64,000 nucleotides of DNA from positions 58,406,909 to 58,470,908 of the forward strand of contig CM034547.1 in assembly GCA_020055645.1 (NCBI GenBank). The letters run 5' to 3'. The DNA is from Tomocerus qinae. Taxonomy: Eukaryota; Arthropoda; Collembola; Entomobryomorpha; Tomoceridae. Under the pieces are notes generated by a model. The model was not told the DNA's origin. It did not search any database and was given only the letters and a program-made list of their open reading frames with translations. Shown here piece by piece: positions 42,152 through 56,000 of the stretch. Position 1 is the stretch's first letter; the number at the start of each line of letters is the position of its first letter. The translations under genes and the position numbers were made by a program.

Positions 42152-45100
42152 ATGCTTCGCTTGTGCGTCACCCTTTTGGCCGTGGTGGCTTTAGTTAACT
42201 CTTCGCCAGTTGGTAAGAACACTTTTTCATTTTTATTTCAATCATATTTATGTGTACGAAATGCTACGGTAGGAAACAGCCTAGGAAATAATACTGAGTA
42301 AGGGTATTGGGCATAAGACTTTCTTGTAGATTTTACTGAATAATAACTCACACCAAAAAACACGAAACATAAACATGTAAATTCATCTACGTGGTTTTTG
42401 CGGTAACTGTTTTAATTTTCATGATCTTGCATGCATGTGATTTCTGAATTTATGAAAATCTCCAAGTTTATGTCTGTGATAGCTAAAGAATGTATAAATA
42501 CATAAAATTAGAAACCCCTTACCTAGAATCTGGACATATACCTCATGAAAGGTTGTCACTGAATTGTCATTTCAGCAGTTTGCCTCATTATTGAAAGAGG
42601 TATACCCTTGCAGTTCAGATTTTCCGGTTCGGCTGCAAATATCAAGCTCATTGCATGGGTTTTATGTAATAAGTGAATTGCGTATTTTCCATTTCCACAA
42701 ACATACGTGGCTATCGAAGTACATTACCACGTATTGTTAATAAAGAAATAGTCGAAGCATATCTCGAAGCGAGTCTTGAAATGCTCTTTCCTATAATTCC
42801 ATGTATTGCCTGTATAGCATTGCCTATACCTTTACTATAGTAGATTTTGTAAAATGCATTTTGTTTCAGGTCAGTAAATATTCGAACTTAAAGAGCATTA
42901 GCATTCTACCGTCGTTAGTTAGTCATTCATAACTTCTCTTTTAGGTGGAAAATGTTGCAAATAATACTCATGCTGCCATTTCTGTAGCACTTGGCTCAAG
43001 CGAAAACTTAAATGACCTTTTTATAAGTATATTTATTTCCTATGTCCGCTCTGCACCATAATAATCCATAATTTAACGTATTAGATGTGGTATTTAGGGT
43101 ACAGTACACACTCGTGACGAGTGGCTACAGCTACATAATAACATGATAACTGAAGAACGGTATTGTTCGTGCTCTTTCTCTGTTCATTCCTCTCGAAAAC
43201 AAAGAAAATTCTAATCACTGTGTATACTGCAGTACATACAGATTTTTCACGTTTAAATAAGCTTCAAACGGTAAGGCTGCAAAGCTTATTGTGCCGTTAA
43301 GTATCCGAAACTGCACTTTGGGTAAATGCAGCATTGGATACATGAAAAGGAAATCGTTATTTACAAGCTAATGACATTGTAAATTTATGTTATGTATGTA
43401 TACAAGAACCAAATAGCTGCTATACTTAAGTAACGTAGTGTACAGAAAATCGCTTAATGTTTACTTCGGTTTATGTACACAAATTATGGACCTAGGGAGA
43501 TTTATAGCCATGCTGGCTCAAAGTCCTAGTGCACTACAATAAATCACTTACATTACGCCATAATCCATCATTTTTTAAAGAGGAAACGAATAGCATGGTG
43601 TATTTTTATAATTTATAGACCAGAAGGCAAATCAATTTCTTTATTAGGATTAATTAATATTTCGTCAATATAACTTATCAGATGTAGTATCTGCCAATGG
43701 AGCTGTTTTTTTTGTAAAAAAAATAACTTCGCTAGTATGGCTTAGCTAAAGCATAATAATCTTCTTAAAAACACGATGAAGATACTCATAATATGAGGGA
43801 CATAAATAATATTATCATTTATCAAGGTATATCAACAGTATAGCACAATTCCATCGAAATGTTTATATATTGCTAAAATTAATACTCACAGGAGGTACCA
43901 TCGTAAATACTCGTACAATGAACAATGCATCACTAAAGAGGTTTGTATATGTCCCATAGGTAAATTAATGGTAATGTCATGCAAGATAGCACATTAAAGC
44001 CGTATTGAACGAGTCATGCTAAGACATGAAACTGTTGTTAGACTTTTCTGTACTGTTTTACAGTAAAGTTATATTTATTACACGTGGATTATACAATTAG
44101 TTCTTTGTTTAGAAGAACTAGAGGAAGTATTTGGGCGTTGGTGAATTTTCTTGTGACTCTTGAGAAACAATGCAACAATCAAATGAAATCCCATATCCAT
44201 TTTATGCGAAGGAGACACTAACATTCAAATTCATTTGAATTTGAAATATTTCTAAAGGTTTTCTAACATAAAGAGAGTATTTGCCATAAAGATGGAGAAG
44301 ATTTTGTAAAATCTGCATATCCATTCATTCTGTATTTGCAATTACACCTGCTTGTTTCAAAACAATATGGTGATAAAATATTTGCGTCCGTCCATTCTGT
44401 GCCGTTACTATTTGTACTATGAAATTTGTAAGGACTGACACTTAACACTACAGATTTTGAAGCTTTTCATTCTTTAACATCTTAGTAACAATGGAAAGGT
44501 ATAACTTGGCAAAAGCTTAATTTATTCGGAAATGGCAAAATTGTGAAGAGATAACTATTGTTTTATCATAGGAATAACTACATCCATTTTATTGTCACAG
44601 AGGAAATCTGTGGCTTTTATAACCGATCGTTCTTTTATCTTTTTCAGAGACTTTGTCTTATTTCATAGCATTCTCATTTCATGCCGGTTATGTTTTGGGT
44701 TACTCAAATGAACAATGAACAAAGTGGATTTAGTATTCAAGTCCAAAACATAGTTATTCATACTTTATAGCTTTACAAAATAAGCCAGTAACGTTATTGT
44801 TTTCGGTTTTATGATTTCTGTAAACTGGAAAAACATCCATAAAACTCCACACGTAAAAGCTTTTAGCTTTACGGTTGCCATTTACTCATGTTTTATCTGC
44901 TTTGTGTAGTTAAATAATGTAGAGAGCTGTGTACATCAGTTGAGGCTTGAGGCTGTAAATTTGTGACTACCCAGAGACTCAGAGACCCAGATTACCTCTG
45001 AACCTCTGTCGTACGTGTTTACGGAAATATTTATTCTGAACAACATAACCTACATACTTCCTTCGCAGATCCTGATTAAGTAGTTATTAACATAAAGAGC

Positions 45101-48100
45101 TATATTTAGGGTTTTAAAATGTAAATCAACGTTTTTAGTAAATGTAAATAGTAAGTCTTGAGGATTTAAAAATTGCTAGTAGCTAAAATAGTAGACTATT
45201 TAAAATGACTTCTTCGAAAAGGATTTTAATTCCCCAAACGGGGATAAAGATAAATATCACTAGCACATTACCGTCATATAAGAATAACGTCACTATATTT
45301 GCAGGTTTCCCCGATTCTATTTCTACACGAGTATAGTTATAATGTTCTATTCTTTTGTTAGATACCTACTTAGTACATACGTATTTGCTGTTAGCACTCT
45401 GTCGGTATTTGACATTTCTTCTGCAGCTGAAGAATGCAAGGAGCGGAACAAACATGTAGCCTACGACCCAACCTACTTGTTATTGTTTGCTTTGTTTGTC
45501 AGTGAAATCCAGATATTACAGGACATTTTTCTGAAAGTAACGGGAAGTTTGTAAGGGAGTGGAAAATAACCACGTACACTGCGACGTAAATTCCTTTGGA
45601 AAATACAGGTGTGTAGTGTACTACAGTGTTTGCAGTCAAAGTCTAAATAACAGTCTAAAGTATAAGTATATTGCTGCACTTGATGACGGGAAAGAATTGA
45701 AGAAAGGGCAAGGTTGGGTTATTTTCCATCAAAGGGAACAAATAATATATGTAAGTATAGTTAAATAAATGCAATACAGATAGTTAGGTGTAGTTAGGTA
45801 AATTATATGGGAATATTCAGTGGAATATCATACACATAGATGTGAAATATTACTGGACGTATGTGAATGAGGCAGGGAGGTACATATACAAAAAATAATA
45901 CAGCCGCGTTTATAGTTAAAAGAATAATATTATCGTTTTACTTAATGCCTTAAGAAGTCATAAAAATGTTTTCTGAGTTCTTTTCATTAAAGAATGCTCC
46001 TCTCATCTACACTCTGACGTCTGACACACGATGAGTCATCAAGTAGTTTTCCTATTTACGCTAAGTGGAGTGTTAACACACACAGAGTAATCATAGTTTT
46101 AAAAAAACTATGACACTTACAGATACCTGTATGGCCCGTTAAACTAACCTTTTGAGTTTACTAAAATTTAAATCATTGGAATTTCTGTAAAATTCTATTT
46201 TGAATGCATGCTCTTCAATTTCGATTCAATAGATGAGTAGGTGGGCAATACACAAGGTAAAACGTTAGTTACATGAAATGTTTTTCATATTTCCATGCTG
46301 CAGGCTAAATGAAACCTTATGAAACAAGAAAACACAAAGTACAATCAAGGCTAGGCTATTTTATTTGCCTAGATGCTAAGCCCTAACTGAAACACCTTAG
46401 TTCACATGATGTGAAGTTTCTCTGATCTGCATGCATAGGCAACCATAAAATGACGTAGTCAAGTGTAAGGTGTGTTATTATGTCGGATGATATATTATTA
46501 TGACGTGACGACAGAATATTTTACTTAATTCAATGCAGTCCAAGTCCCGTGCTATGCAGAATGCAGAATTTCACCTCGAGTTAAAGTACTAACCGTGACA
46601 TGTTCGAATTAAAGTAAAACAATAGTATTCCCCATCCTACTGCGGAGTTATTTGACTGAAATACATATCCCATATAGAGCAGTCAACAGACAGGTCATAC
46701 AAAGCTGATGTTAACAATCCAAACCATGCAAAGTTTATCCTGCTCAATTTCAAGTATAGCCTGTCGTATAGATACTGAATATCATCTTGCACATGATGTC
46801 TTATAAATAATTGCAAATATGGCTTTCTTTGTTAAAGACTGCTCTAGTCTAATAGGCTTTCAATTTTGGTCACCTTCCCGTGGGTTTCGAGAGCTTATAA
46901 GTGTTAGGTACTGAATAAAGAAAACTGTAATGTAATGCCTTATGAATAGAAATATTCTTATAATTTGCGTCTCAGTTGAAGCATTAATGGACATGGACTA
47001 TGGATATGGATAATAATAGTGCATTTGCTTAGAATTCTGCATGTTTGTTATATTTATTAGCAGCTGGTATCCAGAATACTTAAACTATCCACCCTTTGTA
47101 TATTTAAATGGCACAGATTAATAAAAACTCTTGCTTATGGCACATAAATGAAACCCACCACGGAATGTAACAGATGGAAAGGGCTAATGTTAAATGGGAT
47201 TAAGTTTAATAAGCACAAAAAGTTAAAATGAACACGCCTAGTTAGTACTTAGCAGATTAGTCTGAACTGACAACAGAATCTGATACCTTCTAGCATATCT
47301 AAATCCATAATTCATGCACATATCGCCATCGCCAATCCGACATTAGGACACACCTTTAGTATAGATAACCATTCTTTCATCTCTTGTAGTACTAATAAAA
47401 GTCCTATCGTATAGATCTGTAATGTTACGGTAAAAGATCATCAATTCTGTCCAGTTCCTATTCTCAGTCAATCATCAACCAAACGTATGGGCTGTTAACA
47501 CATGCTAATAAAATAATACTCTACAGTTAATGGTTGCATTGCGAATTTCTGGTATTGAGCATGCACATTACATCCAAGGTATAACATTGGTTATGACCCA
47601 TGAGGCAGTCGTAAACTGTGGATCATTAAAGATGATATTGGGCTCCCTGAATACATGAAATCGCACTTGGGTATTATTTTGAAATGACAACAATGGATTT
47701 TCCTGGTGCAATTTATCCAATGCAAATTCCAAATTGCAATGTAGTTTAATTATATTAGTAGTTAAACATTTAGCATAAGTGTACTAATAAGTAACAGTAA
47801 AATGAAGTAGATTGAATAGAATTAGTCACGACCTTCAAAGTTCAAACTTTATACTCTTCGTTTCAGGTTGATTCTAAAAGTTTGTCTGAAATAGGTAGGA
47901 TTGACACAACTTTGTGTATCGCATGTGTTTAGCAAAGTAGTCTGAACAATTGTTTACTTTTATAATTTGCAGATAAGAAACGTCCAATCGTTGTGGATGT
48001 CCCTGCTGTCGTATTCGATGAAAAGTCTGAAGCGTCGAACGTAGAGAAAACGGAAAAGGAGTCTTCTCCAGTTGTTGAGACAGTTGATCCATCGAGTGTG

Positions 48101-51100
48101 GAAGTAATTCCACCGAAGAAGCCTGATGCCTTCGATAGCAGCGTTAGCCTTGAAGATGCTGAAGTTCCTGACAGAACAACAGACTTTTTTGGGTTTAGAC
48201 TTCCACCTCTCTTTGTTTATCGCAGACCCTTAATCAGAGATCCATTTACCAGCTCAAGAGACCCATTTATCAGCTCCTTCCCTTCCTTTTCTACTTTCTC
48301 GCGACCACAACAACCAGTGGAGTCTCCCCCTTCGTCCTTCAATATGATGAGTCATATGGAAAGTATGTCAAACTCAATCTTTTACTACCCATGCATGAAT
48401 AAGTAAATATTTTCACAGAAAAACCAATTCTCACGTGCAGGAGAACCAATTTTCTCTTGGTAGTTATTTTTAACGTGTAGGTGATAAAGTCGTAGAATCG
48501 TAGTCGTTCGTATGTAAGTAAGTCGTAAATGAGGGTGAGAGCGAATTTGCATTGTTCTCATCTCTGCTTGTTGTTGATGCTCAAGCTTGTCTAGTATTTA
48601 CATAATACTACATCAGAGACCTAGATAGAACCATTCCATTTTCATTAATATTGAATGACCAGGGTTTAATTAATGTCTCTTGTGTATTTTTCCGAAGAAA
48701 TGATGCAAAGAATGCAGCAGCAAATGTCGAGCTTATGGGGAGCTCTGTTGAACCCGTCCCCATCCATAAACAGACCATTCAGACCTTCTTTCCTGGATAG
48801 TGACGAAAGCAAAGACAATGAAACTTCAGTTTACGGCAACATTCCAGCTAATTACAAGAATTCTACATCTGAAACAAAGGTTATTGATGGCCAGCTTGTT
48901 ACTGTTAACAAGACCGTTCACAGAATTTCTTCAAATAACTCTTCTGGATTTTTCCAAGTTCAGGTAAGTTTTCATTTCATATTAAGGATAAGGGACCATC
49001 CACATATTATGTCAACACCTTAGGGAGGGAGGGGGTCTAGGCAAATGTTGACAATTGTTGACAGGGGGAGGGAGGGGGTACAAGCTGATGATTATGTCAA
49101 CAAAAATAAATAAAAAAAGAATAAACCTTAGCAAAAAACGGTTGCAAAAAAATACTTGGATTGTGATGCAAGCCAAAAATCAATTTCTAATTTTGATAAT
49201 TACCACTAAATATTACTTTTAGTGCTACCTAATTATTGCTTTTATAAACTTAAAATAAATAATATTATGTAATTCAGTTCCAGTTTTTAATTTTGTACCT
49301 TGCCGGCTTAAAAAATTTAAACTTTCTAAATTCGATATCTATTTTGCAAAGTTTTTGGGTAGGGGGTAAGAGCAATGTTGACATAATATATTAGGGGGGG
49401 TCAGGCAAATGTTGACATGTGATGACATAAGGGGGGAGGGGTCCGAAAAATCGCGATTTTTTGATGACATAATATATGGACGGTCCCTAAGTATTTATAC
49501 ATTGTATTTTCCCAACCTTTTGAGTCATAAGTGACCCTTACTTGAAATGTACTAATAATTAAATGCAAGTAATACAAACATCTACCAATAACACAGAAAG
49601 AGGTTCTGGGGCTTTTTGACACTTTTGTATACTTGTTTTCACATTTAATTATATCACATTAGAGATCAGATACCTAGAAACTAAGTGCGTAATTGAATTG
49701 TCTTGCAGGTGATTAACATCAGACCTCAAGGGCCATTTAAATCTCTGTCAAGGACAACAACTGAAAAGCCCGTGGTCATTTCGGAGGCTTTGCCAGCTAC
49801 TAATGAAGAAAAAATTATTCCAGCAGAAAATATTGAACAAACGACTGCACCAACATCCGAAGACCCCAGTTTGAACGAGTTAGATGCTCTTAATGATGTT
49901 AACGATGGTGATAAGGAAAAGGCTGATGAAGGCAAAGTAAGTGGAGTTGATGACGGTTTGTTGGGGGAAAAATGATCAGTAAAATGTTTTGTTTCCCAGT
50001 GCGTATTGTATTGTATCAGTTGCTATATGTAATGTGTCCTTAGATTATAACCTATCAATGAGAAATTGCTTTTCCGATTTTTCACTCACATCACAAACTA
50101 TTTACAATTCACACAATATTGTCATTCACTTGACTCTTGACAATTCAACAATATCTACCTAAGTATTCCCCTATATATAATAACGACTGCATAAACGATG
50201 TGTTAAGTATTAACAATGCTATTTACGTAACTTATAATCACTAGCTTATAAATGTAATAACTACAGGGACAATTGCATTTTTCTTGAATGTAAATGATTA
50301 AAACTGCTTTTCCTATATGCATTCACACAATGTGGTAGTATTATTATGTAAAAAGAAAAGATTGTCACAATTGAACTTTCTACCTGTATATCATATCAAT
50401 TAGTACCTGATCTAATGGTTGAAGAGATAGAGATTTTAACACGTTCTACTTTCGATTCTTTATGGGAAGGATTGTCACACGGCTTTGTATTTTAATGGAT
50501 TACATAGGTTAACTCGGTTTTACAAACACTGTATAAAATGCTTGATTACACTTTCTTGAATTTGTATCGTTTTTCTTCGTGACATCTTCGACTGATTTCA
50601 AAAATAATGCTTTTCTTTCCCTGGCAGTGTTTTTATTAAATGTGACTTTACATGGTTATTGTACGGTACGACCAGTACCACGTTATTAAGCATATTATAT
50701 ATTCACCCAAGTTAAAATTGATGCAAATTGTGACAGCATGAAATATGTAAATTTTAAAATCCATCTGTGAGCTGATGATGATTTGAGTAGTAACAGTTTT
50801 GCTTAAAATAAATTGAAGCTTTGGTTCGGTAATAAATTGTCGTGTGGCTTTTTGTGTTTGGTGGGTGTACCATTTTTCATGTAAAATATACTATTCATCG
50901 TGGCTGGGTAATTCGTTATTTTTGAGACTAAAACAAAGTCATGTACATATAATTGGGCTTAAATCATACGTAGATTGGTGTCTGTGTGGTGTGTATTTTT
51001 TGTTGATTTACATCGATATTTTTCTACCTTATGAAATGCGGATTGTGGAGTTTACGAATTTATTTTAAGGCTTTGTTTTGCTGTCCAATTGTAACAACAG

Positions 51101-51352
51101 ATCGGCAATAAAGGGGGATTACCGTATGGATACGAATCTTCTGATGAAACTGAAGAAGAAAGTAATCCCAATACAGAAATAGAATTTGTACCTTTCGAGG
51201 AAATCCAAAAGATGAATACTAAACAGAGGAAAACAAGAATGCCCTATGACCTATCCAGTGATCTTCGAGTCAATAAGCTTGCAGAGGCTCGATTACTAAA
51301 CTCTGGGAATTTAAGAATGCTCGATGATGATGTGGAGATCATTGATGTCTAG
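42152..51352 (+). CDS. icarapin-like secreted protein
   Basis: Five exons, 42152-42212, 47973-48362, 48698-48963, 49709-49936 and 51101-51352, join in phase to a 398-residue protein. Residues 1-18 are a signal peptide (MLRLCVTLLAVVALVNSS), so the product is secreted. A Pro/Ser-rich acidic region follows. The family signature lies at about residues 204-245 across exons 3 and 4: TKVIDGQLVTVNKTV, then FFQVQVINIRPQ, resembling the IDG.VVT.N and RV.D.RP pattern of icarapin. Several NxS/T sequons (NETS, NSTS, NKTV, NNSS) fit a glycoprotein. The C-terminal exon is acidic and ends in DDDVEIIDV. Icarapin is best known as a carbohydrate-rich honeybee venom allergen, but relatives occur in many non-venomous insects and their function is unknown; nothing here indicates a venom role. 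An in-frame ATG at 42,071 lies upstream of the signal peptide and was not chosen. Confidence 0.85.
42213..47972 (+). other. 5.8-kb first intron of the icarapin-like gene
   Basis: The intron separates the signal-peptide exon from the rest of the coding sequence and is far longer than the others. I found no nested gene in it. Short open frames (for example around 45,342-45,768) have no family resemblance. It may hold regulatory elements. Confidence 0.7.
48992..49487. mobile_element. MITE-like non-autonomous DNA transposon
   Basis: A 496-bp element in intron 3 of the icarapin-like gene. Its terminal inverted repeats begin GGGACC(A/G)TCCA and match over 23 bp with two mismatches. It is flanked by a TAA direct repeat at 48989-48991 and 49488-49490, fitting a 3-bp target-site duplication. 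Sub-terminal GCAAATGTTGACA copies and G-rich blocks occur near both ends. It has no coding capacity. A 3-bp TAA duplication would suit PIF/Harbinger or Zator-type transposases, but the superfamily cannot be fixed from this copy. Confidence 0.8.
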
Positions 51353-51486
51353 CACTAAGTCATGTCACAAATCACAAACACAGAATCTTCGCTAATTGAT
51401 ATCAACAATTTATTCATAATTTATTACAAAATATAACTGCGATATATAGTAATGAGATGGATGTCAGCAATAATACAATTACGAAC

Positions 51487-51492
51487 AATAAA
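51487..51492 (+). terminator. AATAAA signal of the icarapin-like gene
   Basis: AATAAA about 135 bp after the icarapin-like stop codon, the first canonical signal on that strand. Confidence 0.5.
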
Positions 51493-51614
51493 CATGTGTA
51501 TTTACAATTTTAATCGGGTCTAGTACTACATTACATTCTACTACATTAAATATTACTCGTATTGATTCAAATATAGGTCTTACAAATACTTGAGCCCTTA
51601 CAATTTCATTATAT

Positions 51615-51620
51615 TTTATT
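51615..51620 (-). terminator. AATAAA signal of the PRPF39-AlkB gene
   Basis: AATAAA on the minus strand about 150 bp after the stop codon at 51,772. Confidence 0.45.
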
Positions 51621-51771
51621 AACAATTTGGAAGCAATAAGGGAAAAGAAAACAATAGTCGATTTAATCACAGTACAAGAAAACGTCAACAATACAAAATC
51701 CACACTGGTACAAACTTTAAAAATTATAGATGTTACTATTTAGTAGACAATTTCTTAATTTTTTAATCAGT

Positions 51772-53002
51772 TTATTCTAACACAATCAGAGGTATAATTT
51801 TAGGAGTAGGGGTTATTTTTGGAACCTTTGGACCAGATTCTTCGTCAAGTGTAATTTTAGGCCCAGTTTTAGTTCCCTTTGTAACACTTTTAGGCTTATC
51901 CTCAGGGCTATCCTTGGCACCTTCAGCTGAGCTACTAGATTTCGTAGATTCTCCATCTCCATTATTTGTTTCCTTTGACTTGGCAGTGTCTTTACTCGGA
52001 TTAGTTGCCTTTACAGGTTCTTTATTTGCTCCGGTTAATATATTCTTAGGATCGTTTTTGTCAATTTCCTCGACTGCATGCATCACTCTAAAGGTCATAT
52101 TAATCCGCTCTTCCTTGACCAGAGGTTCTTTTGGTACCTAAAAGTAACTTTCAGTTAGCATGTCTCTTTAATGGATTTATGAACTATTGCACTAATTTTT
52201 GAAGTGTAACCTGATGAACCCAGTCGACTTGCGTTGCTCCTTCCATTAATAGTAGACTGCCTGGGAAAAGTGGAAACCGGATGAAATTGTGATTGGGCCC
52301 TTTCCGCCTTAACTCGAAACTTCTTAAAGCACCTGTAAAACAATTTTAAAGTTATTCACTCCTGACAATGACATGGTTAAAATAATCCTTTATTGCATTA
52401 CAGCAAATTAAAAGACAAATTACTGATAGATTTCATACCTAAAGATATAGAGGCGATAGGAGGATTTGACCCTAAACCAGGATGTACGTCAGAATGCCAG
52501 GCATTTGAGTCGTGACCAGTGCGATAGAGATTCAAGGAACACGAATTGAAATCATGATTTGTCAATTGATTCAGTCTGTGCAGTAAATCTAGTATCTCAG
52601 GGGGCCAGTCTTCATTTTGGGCCATGGTCAGTCCAGTATGAGAATATTCGCAAGGACCTAGCCAAGAAACTAAGCGAGGAATCCATCTCCATTTATCTCT
52701 CACGCAAATTTGCTTTTGATGCCACTTAACGCTCCTTCTCACAGATTTAAACATTTTCTAGAAACAAGGATTTTTCCCAACTTAGTACTTGATTTTATAA
52801 ACTTGTTACTGTTAACTAATTGTCGACCAAAAAGTACCTGATTGCCAACATCAGTTAAGAAATGTGGCCAATATCTAATCATTGAATAGCCGGCAGGAGT
52901 CTGGCTCAAACACAACTCACCACCTTCTTTCACAAACCAGTCTGGAACATTAACACATGGAGAATTCGACGGAACGGTCAGAGACGACAATTCCATAGGT
53001 GC
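51772..53002 (-). other. AlkB (ALKBH3-type) Fe(II)/2-oxoglutarate dioxygenase module
   Basis: Exons 10-13 of the gene above, listed separately because they could be annotated as an independent ALKBH3 gene. The fold elements appear in family order: [17 protein letters not shown] (substrate-lid strand), the NLYR of the [10 protein letters not shown] core, WHSD with the two iron ligands, [36 protein letters not shown] with the third iron ligand, and ERINMTFR, whose two arginines lie six apart as in ALKBH3 and bind 2-oxoglutarate. Exon 10 starts GCACCTATG, so an internal Met at 52,996 could in theory start a separate protein that would keep the whole domain. Confidence 0.88.
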
Positions 53003-56000
53003 CTATAAGCATGTAAATAAGGTATTGATGAAGTATAATTAAACTTGGATTGTAAAACATCGATTTCTAAAATAACATACCTCCAGTTTAAATTTCTTTG
53101 CACCATCTGGATCATCTTTATTAGCCAAATAGTTTGCAAGAAAGGCTCCCCTCGGTGGCACAATGAAGAATGGTGTATCATCGGCTTTTCTCTTCAATTT
53201 TGGTCTCCCAACTTTGTCTCCCTCTTTATCTTTAAGGTGTTCGGGGTATCCAACTGCCTCTAGTTTTTCATACTCTTTTTGAGCCATTTGTTCTGCCAGT
53301 TTGTATTCGGGATGTTTTCCACCGTAGCCATAATTACTACTAACAGTAACTAATTCTTGAGGTGGGGGTACACTTTTAAATGGAGCAGATGCATCTGGTT
53401 CAACGCGAAGATGTTCAGGTGGATCTATAATAACTTCGTTATTGTCCAGAGATTCAAATTGAATCGGAATGCCGTTTTCAGTTCGGGCATTTGTTTGTTC
53501 ACTATGTGTAGGCACTGGGAAACGTTGCAAGTTTACTTCAGTGTTTGAATTTAACTGGCATAATTGCAGTAGATACCATTTTTCTTCCTCTTCCTTCCGT
53601 CTGGCTGCTTCGGCCTCAGCAAACATGGAAGCCTGCAACTCGTTCAGAGTATCAGTAGCATCTCGATATCTAAGATGTTAAATTACAATTCAAAATTAAT
53701 ATTAACAACAATATATATGTACAGTACATATAAATTGATTTAACTGTCATACTTTCTTAAATCTCCGTGCTCTTGATGAAATAAAACTTTTTTCTTTAGA
53801 AACTGCAATTTTTCCGATTCTGAAAGATCTTTGCTGAGAAGAGCTAACTCGAGGGCTGCCGCAGCACCTTTTTTATCAGAGGGAAACCTTTCATAGCAAA
53901 TTTCAAAAACATAGGCATACAATCTTGCATTTCCTCTGTCTTTCTTCAGTGCTTTTCTCAACACTGCGAGAGCTTTATCGGCATTTCCTCTTTCCTAATA
54001 TTAAAAATTATTTTAATAGCTTACAGAAAACAACAAACTTTATAATACTAAACTACATTTACAACACGTACAATGTATCGACAAAGTTTTCTTTGACTAA
54101 AGCAGAACTTTCACCGACATTCACCCTTACTTTCGCCATAATTTTCAACACAAACGTGAATATAAAGAAAGTTGGCAATTGAACAAAATAGAGAGTAAAC
54201 AAAAGCGATTTACTTCACTTAAAATAATGCATAAGTTTTCAAACTAGATTAAAACTAATTTTAAAATAAAGCAAGGGTTTAACTTAATTTTCACTGTGCA
54301 TGTGGTTTCTGTACATCTGAGAGTTGTTATTAAATTAAAAATTTCTTCAAATTAATTACCTTATACAAAAACCTTGCATATTTAATTGAAAGGACGGAGT
54401 ATTCTTCTTTTGATTTAGTTTTCGCAAGGTAGCCGTCAAAGAGATTACTGATATTTTCAACATTTCCTGTCCTTCTTTCAAGTTCTATTAGGTGGAATTT
54501 AGCGTCTAGGTGGTCCGGAAACCATTGCAGAGCATACGTAATAAGTTCTCTAGCTTCTTCAACGTTTCCTGACAAAAGAACACTAATTGATACAAATAGC
54601 CCATGAATTGAATAATAAATACGGAATAGTCTCCTTGTGTTTTACTCAGGTAATTCCCAAAGTTTTCTCTTGTAGTAGATTAACTGCTTTATTTACAGAT
54701 CTCAAATCCAAAGATCCCTGTAACTGTAAAGCAAGGTGTGTTGACAACAATTAACTCCTTACGGTGCAGTGTGGGGGTTACAAACTATCACTCTTATCCA
54801 GTAAAAGAGTTTTTGTCTTTGAAGTACTAAGCTCATATTTTAAACATTCATTCGAAATTCTTTCGCAGGTGAATGTTTAATAATATAGTTTTTAAAGCTT
54901 AGATCCGTACAGCCCTCAACACTATACTGTACGGGTACATTATGTCATAATTATGTCGTGGCAAGCCAAACCTTGTATTTAGTCGCACGTCTTCGTTCAT
55001 AATTGATTAATATTTAGTTGTACCATATCATTGGCCTATTGAACATGCAAAGGTTGATTTATTAGTTTTTAGGAATATTTGTATTTTAGTATGTCATGCA
55101 GCACACACAGATAAGTACTAACCAAAAGATAACAGACTCACCTTTTCGTAATTTTGAATCTAGTTTGGCTTTTGCTGTTAATCCAATATTAAATTAGCCA
55201 TGCTGAGAATATCTTTTTCGTGTTACATTGGAAAAACAAGCTTGGTATCAAGAATGAAGAAGGTAGTGCTACTCACTACTTTATAGTTGTCATGTTAGGA
55301 ATTCCTTTGGAGTAGGACAGGACTTATTACAAGACAATATAAAAATTCAATTCTAACAAGCGGTCACTGTATTTATGGCTAGGTATCATTTTATACGCTA
55401 GTTTCGATATTAGATATGGAATGGAAGACACAACTCTAGTTTTCTTTATATGACTACGCCAAGTTAGCAAGTAGAAAATAAAATAAAATAATTGACGTAT
55501 ATTGTGATACATCTTTACCTTTAAACATATCCATTAAAAGTGATTTTACCTATTTCTTCTTCAAAGGCAGCCCATTGCAAGCGCAATGAAGGTTTGTCGG
55601 AGCAATGGACAACGCAGGCCCTTTTATAAACTTCTCGTACAATTTCTTGCCATGGAAAAGTAGCTTGTGGAAAAGCAGGAATACTGAGAAAGGAAATTAA
55701 TTTTGAAGATTCTTCGTTTTTTAATTGCTTGTGTTCAGATTTGGGTGGCAACTCCGTAGAGTCGCCACTCAAACCGACACAAGACACATTAGTCGTTGCA
55801 ATATCGCAGATTTCGTCGTCGGGAAGAGAGTTATTTACACTAACACTATCAGCTGCAGATACCACAATGTTCACTAAATTGTTTACAGTGCACAGTACAT
55901 TTTTCTTGTCTTGCTCCTCTTCATTGACTATTCTTTCAAGCAAACAATTCAAAACATATTTGACATCGTCTAATCGGTGCTCTTCTTCTGTTGTCTGATT

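Larger units (their letters stand above)
51353..51771. other. convergent 3' UTR interval
   Basis: The 419 bp between the stop codons of the icarapin-like gene and the PRPF39-AlkB gene. Each gene has a candidate poly(A) signal here, about 125 bp apart, so the transcripts end close together. Confidence 0.7.

Noticed and set aside
45342-45768. Overlapping 68-70 codon frames in intron 1 of the icarapin-like gene
   Set aside because: Two overlapping frames on opposite strands and one other, none with domain features or flanking splice sites that fit the host gene.
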